Source: Bacteroidia bacterium (GTDB taxonomy: Bacteria; Bacteroidota; Bacteroidia; SpSt-205). Taken from it: DNA of 64,000 bases. The notes under the pieces are model-generated. The model saw nothing but the letters and a program-made list of their open reading frames with translations. It was not told where the DNA came from and did not search any database. The position numbers and the translations under genes are program-made. This document shows, piece after piece, positions 54,110-61,973 of this stretch. Numbering within the stretch: position 1 is the first letter of the stretch; the number at the start of each line of letters is the position of its first letter. Location: assembly GCA_026003215.1 (NCBI GenBank), contig BPGV01000001.1, positions 1,765,729 to 1,829,728 on the forward strand, given 5' to 3'.

Positions 54110-55446
54110 GCTTAGCTTTTGTAGGGGAGCTCCTTCTGAGCGGGGCAGGGGCCAGCGTAGATACGCGTACACTTCGGCCAGGGGAGGTGTTTTTTGCGCT
54201 GCCGGGCCGCAGCCGGCATGGGGCCGAGTTTGCTGAAGAGGCCTGGCAAAAAGGCGCCTCCGCTATCGTGCTTCCCCAAGGCTATCCATCGCCCTCGGGT
54301 ATCCCCTCCGAGCACATAGCGTTTCACCCCGACCCGCTGCGCTGGCTCGGAGAAATCGCCGCCGAATATCGCCGTCGCTTTTCCTTGCCTGTCGTGGCCG
54401 TAGGTGGATCCAACGGCAAAACCACCACTAAGGCCCTTATCGGCCACCTCTTGGGAAGCATCGCCCCGACTTTAGGCAGCCCCAAAAGCTGGAATAACGC
54501 CATCGGCCTGCCCCTCACCCTCCTGCGGCTTAAGCCTTCCCATGCCTATGCTGTGGTGGAGATAGGCGATAATGCCCCCGGCGAAGTGCGCCTCCTTGCC
54601 CAGATTGCCGACCCTACCCTCGCCGTGATTACCAACATAGGCGAGGACCACCTGGCAGGCTACGGCTCCCTCCAAAAAAACCTGGACACCAAGTGGGAAC
54701 TCGCCGAGTACCTGGTTCAGAAACAGAGCGGCCAGCTCCTCCTCAATAGCGAAGATGCCCTCCTGTGCAGTAAGCCCCTGCCGGAGGGGATAGCCGTAGC
54801 TTATTTTGGCAATGGTCCTGGGAGCTTGGCGGAGGGCACTTGGACGCCCTTAGGGTGGGACTGCTCGCGGGTGACAGGGTATGTAGCGGGAACTCCTTTT
54901 TCCGTAGAAGTGCCCTTGTGGGGCAGCTATAACCGCCTGAATGTCCTGGCCGCGTTGGCCGTAGTACATCTTTTGGGAGTGCCCTGGGATAAGGCAATGG
55001 AAGGGCTTCGGTCTTTTCAGCCGGAGGCGTACCGTTCCGAGGTGCGTTGGGCCCCCAGCGGCCAAATCCAAATAGTAGAAGCCTACAATGCCAACCCATC
55101 TTCCCTGCGGGTGAGCTTGTCGGCGCTATGGGAGACCTTGCCAGCAGGCCAAAAAGCCGCCCTTGTACTGGGGCAAATGGAAGAACTCGGCGAGTATGCC
55201 CTCCCAGCCCACAAAGCTGCCATAGAAGCTTTACGCCCGGAGGCCTCCCGCATAGCGGGTGTGGCGTTCGTAGGGCCGCTCTGGGAAGCGGCTTCTCCGC
55301 CCGGGTTACCTTTTCCACACGCCTTCTATCCCTCTGTAGAAGCCCTCAAAGCCTCCTTGCCCGCATGGCTGGGGCAAGCCCCCGTGCTCTACCTTAAGGG
55401 TTCTCGGGCGCAAGCGCTGGAAACCCTCCTTCCCAGCCTCGCCTGA
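54106..55446 (+). CDS. murF: UDP-N-acetylmuramoyl-tripeptide--D-alanyl-D-alanine ligase
   Basis: VDTRTLRPGEVFFALPG, VAVGGSNGKTTTKALIGHLL, SPKSWNNAIGLPLTLL, VEIGDNAPGEVRLLAQIADPTLAVITNIGEDHL. Confidence 0.94.
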   Translation: MSLAFVGELLLSGAGASVDTRTLRPGEVFFALPGRSRHGAEFAEEAWQKGASAIVLPQGYPSPSGIPSEHIAFHPDPLRWLGEIAAEYRRRFSLPVVAVGGSNGKTTTKALIGHLLGSIAPTLGSPKSWNNAIGLPLTLLRLKPSHAYAVVEIGDNAPGEVRLLAQIADPTLAVITNIGEDHLAGYGSLQKNLDTKWELAEYLVQKQSGQLLLNSEDALLCSKPLPEGIAVAYFGNGPGSLAEGTWTPLGWDCSRVTGYVAGTPFSVEVPLWGSYNRLNVLAALAVVHLLGVPWDKAMEGLRSFQPEAYRSEVRWAPSGQIQIVEAYNANPSSLRVSLSALWETLPAGQKAALVLGQMEELGEYALPAHKAAIEALRPEASRIAGVAFVGPLWEAASPPGLPFPHAFYPSVEALKASLPAWLGQAPVLYLKGSRAQALETLLPSLA

Positions 55447-55451
55447 GACTT

Positions 55452-56228
55452 TTGCCGTACTTTTGGCTTGTGGAGGCTTTTTCGCGGCTGCGGGCTATCG
55501 TGGCTGAACTGCGCCAAAAATGCCCTTGGGACCGCGCCCAAACTTTTGACAGTTTGGCGCCCCTCACCTGGGAAGAAGTAGCCGAACTCTTAGAGGCGAT
55601 TGAACGCCGAGACCCCGCCGACATTACCGAAGAACTCGGCGATGTGCTCCTGCATGTCTTCTTTTATGCCCAGCTGGCCGAAGAAGCCGGCCTGACCCAC
55701 ATCCAAGAAGTGGCAGAACGCCTCATCCAGAAGCTCATAGCCCGCCATCCCCATGTATATGGCGAGGCGCAGGCTGGCGATGCCAAGGCCGTGATTGCCC
55801 GCTGGGAAAACCTCAAAAAAGCAGAAAAGCAGCGTAGCGCCCTTGCCGGCGTGCCCGAACGCTTACCCCCTCTTCTCCAAGCCTATCGCCTCCAAGAAAA
55901 AGCTGCTGCCTTGGGCTTTGACTGGGCAGACCCCGCCGCTCTCCTCCCTAAATTCCACGAAGAGATCGCCGAACTGGAAGAAGCTATCAGCCGTGAGGAT
56001 TATGCCGCTGCCGCGGCGGAGCTGGGCGATGTGCTCTTCGTGCTGGTGAATCTGGCTCGCCACCTGGGCCTCCATCCCGAAAAAGCCCTTCAAGCCACCA
56101 ATACCAAGTTTCGGCAGCGCTTCACTTGGATGGAGGCACAGCTTGCCGCACAAAACAAAGACCCACGCACATGTTCCTCCGACGAGCTGGAGTCGTACTG
56201 GCAAGCCTCCAAGGCTTACTATCCGTAA
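55452..56228 (+). CDS. mazG: Nucleoside triphosphate pyrophosphohydrolase MazG (TTG start; GTG at 55470 also possible)
   Basis: LRQKCPWDRAQTFDSLAPLTWEEVAELLEAIERRDPADITEELGDVLLHVFFYAQLAEE; EEIAELEEAISREDYAAAAAELGDVLFVLVNLARHL. Confidence 0.93.
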   Translation: MPYFWLVEAFSRLRAIVAELRQKCPWDRAQTFDSLAPLTWEEVAELLEAIERRDPADITEELGDVLLHVFFYAQLAEEAGLTHIQEVAERLIQKLIARHPHVYGEAQAGDAKAVIARWENLKKAEKQRSALAGVPERLPPLLQAYRLQEKAAALGFDWADPAALLPKFHEEIAELEEAISREDYAAAAAELGDVLFVLVNLARHLGLHPEKALQATNTKFRQRFTWMEAQLAAQNKDPRTCSSDELESYWQASKAYYP

Positions 56229-57217
56229 AGGGTCAAGCCTGGGATACTACCTTGGCTTTGCCCGGCTGCGAAGGTTTGGCCACCGACGGAGGCTACCTCT
56301 GGGCGTTTTCTTACGACCGCCGCGCCGCAATAGAAGATACCGCTATAACGGGGCACCTCTACCGCCTAAGCGCAGGGGAAGAAACCCCTTTCATCCGAGA
56401 AGTGACTCCTGACGGACGCTGGCATCCTTTTGGCTTAGCGTATCGGGCGCCATACGTGTGGTTCCTCAACGGCCCCAAGGCTCGCCCCACTCAGGTATGG
56501 CGTTTTACGTGGGACGGGGAAAAGCTCTCCGAGCCCAGGGTATGGCAGGACCGACGGTTTGTCTCCCTCCAAGCGATATGTCCCACGGGTCCTGAGCGCT
56601 TTTTTGTGGCTAATGACCGAAGCCACCGCGCCCGCTGGCACCTTGTAGCGGGTTTCTTTCTGCGCAGGGTGCACAGTACGGTATTTCTCTGCGAAGGCGA
56701 CTCCTGCTGGCCCGTTGCGGGACGCATCCCGTATGCCAGTGGGCTGGCCTATAGCGCCTCTCAGCAGCGCCTCCTGGTGTCGGTGGCTTTCCGGAAAGCC
56801 CTCTGGGTATATGAAGAGACGGAAGCAGCGCCGAACCTGCGGTATGTGCGCCGCGTTCGCCTACCGGGCTATCCCGACAATATCACAGCGCTAAACGATA
56901 CCCTCTTTTGGGTAGTATGTCATCGGCGCCTTACTGCCTGGGCCAGAAGCTTGGCTTTCGGTGGGAAGCGCAGCCGCTGGCTTATCGTGGCGGTGCAGGC
57001 CCAGCCCGATGGAAACTTCCGCGTACAGACGCTTTACGCAGCGCCTAAAGGATACGCCACAGCCAGTATAGCCCTGCCTATTGGCCCCTATGTGTATGTA
57101 GGCAGCCTCTTTGAACCCTATCTCTTGCGCTTCAAGGCAGCGGAAGCCATCCCACCACACGCCCTGCCGCCCAATACAAGCGCTGCTCCCGCACCCACAC
57201 CGCCTGCGGCGCGGTAG
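56171..57217 (+). CDS. Secreted propeller protein resembling the paraoxonase/arylesterase (SMP-30-like) family
   Basis: Signal-like N-term MFLRRAGVVLASLQGLLSVKGQA; FVANDRSH (cf. xTND), IPYASGLAYSASQQRLLVSVAFRKALWVYEE (cf. ANGI..lYVA..vyE), LPGYPDNITALND (cf. DNIs). Confidence 0.5.
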   Translation: MFLRRAGVVLASLQGLLSVKGQAWDTTLALPGCEGLATDGGYLWAFSYDRRAAIEDTAITGHLYRLSAGEETPFIREVTPDGRWHPFGLAYRAPYVWFLNGPKARPTQVWRFTWDGEKLSEPRVWQDRRFVSLQAICPTGPERFFVANDRSHRARWHLVAGFFLRRVHSTVFLCEGDSCWPVAGRIPYASGLAYSASQQRLLVSVAFRKALWVYEETEAAPNLRYVRRVRLPGYPDNITALNDTLFWVVCHRRLTAWARSLAFGGKRSRWLIVAVQAQPDGNFRVQTLYAAPKGYATASIALPIGPYVYVGSLFEPYLLRFKAAEAIPPHALPPNTSAAPAPTPPAAR

Positions 57218-57932
57218 GGAAACGCAGCGGTAGCTCTTGCCCTTCCCTGCTGTACCACCACCCCACCGTATCCCGATAAAACACTGTTCCTGCGGCAAAC
57301 CCTGCTCCCCGGTCCATTCCCTCAGGAAAAGCCACTCCCTTCAAAAAATTGCCCCAGCTATCATACACCAAAATCTGCCGCTGCACCGTGTCGGTGATGA
57401 ACAGCTGGTCAGCTTCGGCATATAGGGCCGCTCCGCCGATTATCCGCCCCGGCCCAAATAGCTTCCCCCCAAAGCGTAGAAGCACCCGACCAAAAAAGTC
57501 TATTTTCACCACCTCCTGCGTCTCCCGCAGAAAAAGATATAACTCGCCGCCGCTCCCCACAGTCAGGAGCACCGGGTATCCCTGCGCTACCTCTGGCGGA
57601 AGCTGGCTATACAAAAGCTGCTGCAACCGCTGAAGGTTGGTTCCTAAGAGGGTTATCTTCTGCCCGCCAGCGTCTAATACATAAAGCTGCTGATTGCCTA
57701 TGGGGGCTATGCTGGTCACCGATAAAAAGCCTTCTTCGCCTGGGGCGCCGCCTATCCGCGTGAGGGAGTCGTAACGCGGCGCCCATACCTTGTACAAGGC
57801 GCGCTCGGGTTCCGACCACACGTACATGTGGTGTAACGCATCTACGGCAAAAAGGCTTACTGGAGCCGGTAGCGTTACCTGGCCTTGGGCCCAGAGGAGG
57901 CCGCTGCTTAGCCATACGCGCAGCCTGTACAT
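57132..57932 (-). CDS. Secreted beta-propeller-like protein
   Basis: Repeating blade pattern (LYVLDAGGQKITLLG, LYLFLRETQEVVKIDFFGRVLLRFGG, LFITDTVQRQILVYDSWGNFLKGV); start placed at MYRLRVWLSSGLLWAQ. Confidence 0.65.
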   Translation of the reverse strand: MYRLRVWLSSGLLWAQGQVTLPAPVSLFAVDALHHMYVWSEPERALYKVWAPRYDSLTRIGGAPGEEGFLSVTSIAPIGNQQLYVLDAGGQKITLLGTNLQRLQQLLYSQLPPEVAQGYPVLLTVGSGGELYLFLRETQEVVKIDFFGRVLLRFGGKLFGPGRIIGGAALYAEADQLFITDTVQRQILVYDSWGNFLKGVAFPEGMDRGAGFAAGTVFYRDTVGWWYSREGQELPLRFPTAPQAVWVREQRLYWAAGRVVGWLPLP

Positions 57933-57934
57933 GG

Positions 57935-58699
57935 TCAGGGAGCAGAAAGTCCTATGCCTACCCAACTGCCCGTGCTGGGCTGGTACCGATACCCAAAGTC
58001 CAGCCCTACTTTTTTGTAGGCTAACGTAAAGCCCGCCCCCACTAAGAGGGTGGGAAGGCCTACGCCCCCCCGCAGGGTGAGGATAGGATGCGGCCGATAC
58101 AAAAAGCCTGTGCGCACTTGGAGGGGAAAGACTCCTTCGCGTAGGAGTTCGGTGCGTACCTCGGCGGAGGGATGGGGGGCATACGCCACGCCAATACCAT
58201 AGTGCATGCGCCCCGGCAGGAACCCCCATCCTTGCGCTAAGAGATTATACCCATACCCGCCTATGCGCAGCGCTGGGCTTATCCGAGCCGCAAAGCCCAC
58301 ATCCGGCGTAAAACGTTGCACCCGCCCATACTCCGAGAAAAAAGTACTAAGCCACCGCCCCCGCACCGCCAAGGTGACCTGCCCCCGCAAAAACCGTAGC
58401 GCATACCCGCCTCCTACCTCCCACTGACTAAGCTTGTCAAACTGCCACTGCTGAAGGAGTAAGCTCACCATCTGAAGCGAGTCCCAGGAATAGCTTCCCC
58501 CGGCTAAGCGAAAGGATAGCTCCGGCGCAGGCCCATACAAGGCTGTTCCTACTTGGGCGCACCAACGCTGGTAGGGAAAGGCACTCACAGGATTAGCCGA
58601 GAGGGGCTCGCCTTGCAAGGGGGCTTGGAGCTCGCCTCCGCCGATGACCCTCGGCGCGAAGTACTGCCCCCATACAAGCCCTAAGAGACTAACCCACAC
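57935..58699 (-). CDS. Predicted outer-membrane beta-barrel protein
   Basis: Short signal MWVSLLGLVWGQ; alternating amphipathic strands (WEVGGGYALRFLRGQVTLAVRGRWLSTFF, HYGIGVAYAPHPSAEVRTELLREGVFPLQVRTGFLYRP, VGLDFGYRYQPSTGSWVGIGLS). Confidence 0.55.
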   Translation of the reverse strand: MWVSLLGLVWGQYFAPRVIGGGELQAPLQGEPLSANPVSAFPYQRWCAQVGTALYGPAPELSFRLAGGSYSWDSLQMVSLLLQQWQFDKLSQWEVGGGYALRFLRGQVTLAVRGRWLSTFFSEYGRVQRFTPDVGFAARISPALRIGGYGYNLLAQGWGFLPGRMHYGIGVAYAPHPSAEVRTELLREGVFPLQVRTGFLYRPHPILTLRGGVGLPTLLVGAGFTLAYKKVGLDFGYRYQPSTGSWVGIGLSAP

Positions 58700-58702
58700 G
58701 CC

Positions 58703-59050
58703 CTAAGATACGCCTTTCCGCCAAAAACCCGCTATGCCTACTACCAGCCAGCTGAGGAGGAGGAGTATGCCACCGGCAGGCGCCACCGCCGTAGCGCCCC
58801 CCCATCCCGCTAAGTACTTGAGGTATATGCTCCCCGTAAATAACAGGGTGCCCATCGTAAAGCCTACCCCTGCCAGCGTATGCAGGAAATACTGCGGCTG
58901 AAGGCTCAGATACAGCAGCGGCGCCGTGTGGAAGAGGGCCATATACGCAGCTTGCCCCAAAGCCGGCTGCGGCACCGCATGCGCATACAATGTAGCCCCT
59001 ATTATTCCCCCTACTCCCATCAATCCAGCTACCCCTTGCATCCAACGCAT
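58703..59050 (-). CDS. DUF423-family membrane protein
   Basis: GVGGIIGATLYAHAV..YMALFHTAPLLYLS..GVGFTMGTLLFTGSIYLKYLAG..APAGGILLLLSWLVVGIAGF. Confidence 0.82.
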   Translation of the reverse strand: MRWMQGVAGLMGVGGIIGATLYAHAVPQPALGQAAYMALFHTAPLLYLSLQPQYFLHTLAGVGFTMGTLLFTGSIYLKYLAGWGGATAVAPAGGILLLLSWLVVGIAGFWRKGVS

Positions 59051-59053
59051 ACC

Positions 59054-59061
59054 CAAAGGTA
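59054..59061 (-). promoter_or_regulatory. TAnnTTTG element upstream of DUF423 gene
   Basis: + strand CAAAGGTA, 3 nt from ATG at 59050. Confidence 0.55.
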
Positions 59062-59070
59062 GGCACTAAA

Positions 59071-59133
59071 ACCCTTCAGACGCCTAATCCTACCCCTCAG
59101 GCGGCTGCTTGTACCTCTCAGGCGCTTTTGGTT
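59071..59133. repeat. Three imperfect direct repeats with exact 21-bp period
   Basis: ACCCTTCAGACG (59071), ACCCCTCAGGCG (59092), ACCTCTCAGGCG (59113). Confidence 0.6.
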
Positions 59134-59153
59134 AAACAAATGGACGGTTTGCG

Positions 59154-59161
59154 TACTTTTG
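59154..59161 (+). promoter_or_regulatory. TAnnTTTG element
   Basis: TACTTTTG tatt ATG. Confidence 0.55.
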
Positions 59162-59165
59162 TATT

Positions 59166-59564
59166 ATGCGGGCCGTCCTCCTCTCTGCGACGGCTCTCTG
59201 CTGGGGCTTAGCGCAGACACTCTCCTCTGCGCTCTATAAGTACTACTCGGAGAGCGACATCGCCGAGGTACACGAAAAGACCCCCCTCAAGTGGGAAGGC
59301 CTCAAATATGAGTTTTCTGAGAGCTATGAGGTTATTCCCCCGCCGGGGGCTCCCCCCGAAGAGGTACAGGCTTTCTTGCAGCAGGTAGATCCCCGCTTAT
59401 TTGAAAGACACGCCACAGAGGACAGAGAATACACCGTAGGCGCTTACCGCGTAAGGCTCAAAAGCATAGAACGTTGTCGGGCTGAGCTTTGTGCGCGCTT
59501 CCCTGAGACATGCACCAGGCCTACGCCGTCTAACGCAACCCTCAAAAAAGCTAAAGGGCTATGA
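59166..59564 (+). CDS. Small secreted protein of unknown function
   Basis: Signal-like MRAVLLSATALCWGLAQT; own TAnnTTTG; ATGA overlap with next gene. Confidence 0.65.
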   Translation: MRAVLLSATALCWGLAQTLSSALYKYYSESDIAEVHEKTPLKWEGLKYEFSESYEVIPPPGAPPEEVQAFLQQVDPRLFERHATEDREYTVGAYRVRLKSIERCRAELCARFPETCTRPTPSNATLKKAKGL

Positions 59565-61111
59565 AAAAGCACTTAGGATGGGCGCTCGCCCTACTCGTAT
59601 ATGCGCAGAACTATAACCACCCCACTACAGGCCAGCAAAACACCTACTCAGGGGGGTGCCAAGTGCATACCTGCACGGGCAACTACTACGATAATGGCGG
59701 GCCAACGGGGAACTACGCCAATGATGTAGATCTTATATATTGGACCTTTTGCCCCAATGCAGATAACCTGTGTCTGAGGGCGCAGTTTACAAGCTTTGAT
59801 GTGGAGTCAGGTGGACCTGGACTATTTGGATGTGGGAATATATTTACACCCCCTCTCGGATGTTATGATCTCCTTCTGGTTTTGAACGGCCCTGCACAGA
59901 ATAGTCCACTTATATGGGGTGGATGCGGCACTACCGGTCCAGGCACGGTTACTTCTTCGAATGCGAGTGGGTGCTTGACGTTTCGTTTTTGCTCGGATGG
60001 GAGTGTGAGGCGTCCTGGCTGGGCGGCTACGCTTAGCTGTGTGCCCTGCAGCCGCCCCGCCGCAGGCAACTCCGACTGTAGCGGAGCAGTTTGCATAGCT
60101 ACCAATATATCGGATATAAGCAATGGCCCCGGCAACTCCAGCCAATGCGGCGGATGCATCACCAACGAAAACTATACCAACTTTTATATCTTTCAGCCGT
60201 CCGCCTCAGGTACGCTTACCCTGAGTGTGTGCCCCACTAATGGTACGGATGACTACGATATCGCTATATGGGGGCCTTTCACAAACAATAGCGCCATGCT
60301 CTCCGCTTGTAATAGCGGCTCCTTAGGGACGCCTGTGCGCTGTAGCTATGCGATGTATCCACAGAGTGGGGGTTGCGGCGCTACCAATCCCTGTACCCGG
60401 CTCGCCACTGGAGGTGGCTGTAGCGATGTTAGCGAAGATGTGTGCGGGAATGGGTGCTTGGCGCCCCTGAGTGTCACTGCAGGCTCTACCTATCTCCTGA
60501 TGATTAACGGCTGGACGGCTGGAGCCCAGGGGTACAACCTGAGCTGGGGTGGGGTCCCGCTCACCTGTACGCCGCTCAGTCAGCCGGTGGTGGCTTTCCG
60601 GGCTGAGGCGCGTCCGGCCGAGGGCGTCTTCCTCCGCTGGAACTATGACCCTAATCGCCTCGGCCCCGATGAAAGGCTCAGTGGCTGGGCCATAGACCGC
60701 TCCGGCGACGGCGGCCAAACCTGGCAAACCCTCGCCCAGCTCCCCTTGGAGATTACCACTTACTTGGACCGGCAGCCCTTCGTAGGAGAAAACCTCTACC
60801 GTCTGCGCTTCGGCTACGAAGACGGCCGCACCAGCACCTACCTTACCACCCAGCGCGTAGAATGGGCCCCCGCTGAAGGGCGCGCCTTCTCTGCCTGGTA
60901 CGACCCTGCCCAAGAAAGTATCCATATCCAGCTCTTTGACCAAGGAGTGGGCGGCGAGGTGCGCCTCTATACCATAGACGGCCGCCTCCTCCATGTGCTC
61001 CCGCTGGAACCCTCCCCCTTCCTGAGCGCGGTGGGCTTCCCTATCCCCCAACCGGGGACCTACATCGTCACCTACGGCGGCCACAGTATCACCGTCCCTG
61101 TGGTCCGCTAA
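59561..61111 (+). CDS. Cys-rich secreted protein with CUB-like N-terminal region and T9SS-like C-terminus
   Basis: CTGNYYDNGGPTGNYANDVDLIYWTFCP..AQFTSFDVESG..CYDLLLVLNGP; C-term HIQLFDQGVGGEVRLYTIDGRLLHVLPL..GTYIVTYGG. Confidence 0.75.
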   Translation: MKKHLGWALALLVYAQNYNHPTTGQQNTYSGGCQVHTCTGNYYDNGGPTGNYANDVDLIYWTFCPNADNLCLRAQFTSFDVESGGPGLFGCGNIFTPPLGCYDLLLVLNGPAQNSPLIWGGCGTTGPGTVTSSNASGCLTFRFCSDGSVRRPGWAATLSCVPCSRPAAGNSDCSGAVCIATNISDISNGPGNSSQCGGCITNENYTNFYIFQPSASGTLTLSVCPTNGTDDYDIAIWGPFTNNSAMLSACNSGSLGTPVRCSYAMYPQSGGCGATNPCTRLATGGGCSDVSEDVCGNGCLAPLSVTAGSTYLLMINGWTAGAQGYNLSWGGVPLTCTPLSQPVVAFRAEARPAEGVFLRWNYDPNRLGPDERLSGWAIDRSGDGGQTWQTLAQLPLEITTYLDRQPFVGENLYRLRFGYEDGRTSTYLTTQRVEWAPAEGRAFSAWYDPAQESIHIQLFDQGVGGEVRLYTIDGRLLHVLPLEPSPFLSAVGFPIPQPGTYIVTYGGHSITVPVVR

Positions 61112-61137
61112 TCCCGCTTCTTATACGCTGCGCGCAC

Positions 61138-61170
61138 GGGCCTGCGGCGTCCCCGCAGGCCCAGTTTCTT
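61138..61170 (+). terminator. Hairpin terminator after the Cys-rich secreted protein gene
   Basis: gggcctgcgg (61138-61147) / ccgcaggccc (61153-61162) perfect 10-bp stem, then agtttctt. Confidence 0.6.
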
Positions 61171-61212
61171 GCTGGAACTTCTGGACTACCATTTTTTGTT
61201 TTCCTTGGTGCT

Positions 61213-61629
61213 ATGCGTAACAAAGTTGCAATAGTTATCCTCCTCTGGTGGGGAGGGGTAGCCTGCGGGCAGATCTCGCCACAGCCCGCCTCTGAGAAAG
61301 TCACTGTTCAACAGCAGGAACCGCTTACTATCGCCCCAGCTCAAGCGTATAAAAACTGGAAAGCGCATCCGGACCAGTATGTCGTTTTAGATGTGCGCAC
61401 GCCGAGCGAGTACCAAAGTGGTCATGTCAAAGGCGCCCGAAATGTGGATTATTACGCGGACTTTGAGAAAGCCATACAAAACCTTCCGAAAGACAAGGTG
61501 TATTATCTCCACTGTGCTTCGGGGCGCCGCAGCGCCGCTGCTACCGAAATCCTGCGCAAGCACGGCTTCAAAGCCTACAATATGGGTGGCTTTGGGGCCG
61601 TGGTGCAAGCCGGCTTCCCTACCGAATAA
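61213..61629 (+). CDS. Rhodanese-like lipoprotein
   Basis: LLWWGGVAC lipobox; VVLDVRTPSEYQSGHVKGARNVDYY..VYYLHCASGRRSAAATEIL. Confidence 0.9.
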   Translation: MRNKVAIVILLWWGGVACGQISPQPASEKVTVQQQEPLTIAPAQAYKNWKAHPDQYVVLDVRTPSEYQSGHVKGARNVDYYADFEKAIQNLPKDKVYYLHCASGRRSAAATEILRKHGFKAYNMGGFGAVVQAGFPTE

Positions 61630-61649
61630 CCCTTAAACTTGTATAGCCT

Positions 61650-61961
61650 ATGCGTATCAGTGCCAGTGAAGCACGCGAAAAGTATCTGCGTGCACCGGAC
61701 AAGTATGTCCTCTTAGATGTGCGTACGCCTGCAGAGTATCGTCAAGTGCGTATCAAAGGTTCTCAGAATGCCGACTTTTACAATGGCTTTGACCGTCAGG
61801 CAGCGCACTTGGACAAAGACAAGACCTACCTGGTATTTTGTGCCTCAGGGGGGCGTAGCCAAGCCGCGGTGGGGTTCCTCCGCAGTAAAGGCTTGGAGGC
61901 GTATAATGTAGGGGGGATAGGAGACCTCATCCAAGCCGGCTTTGAATATGAACGCGGCTAA
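61650..61961 (+). CDS. Cytoplasmic single-domain rhodanese
   Basis: VLLDVRTPAEYRQVRIKGSQNADFYNGF..YLVFCASGGRSQAAVGFL. Confidence 0.9.
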   Translation: MRISASEAREKYLRAPDKYVLLDVRTPAEYRQVRIKGSQNADFYNGFDRQAAHLDKDKTYLVFCASGGRSQAAVGFLRSKGLEAYNVGGIGDLIQAGFEYERG

Positions 61962-61973
61962 ACTCCTAAGCTT

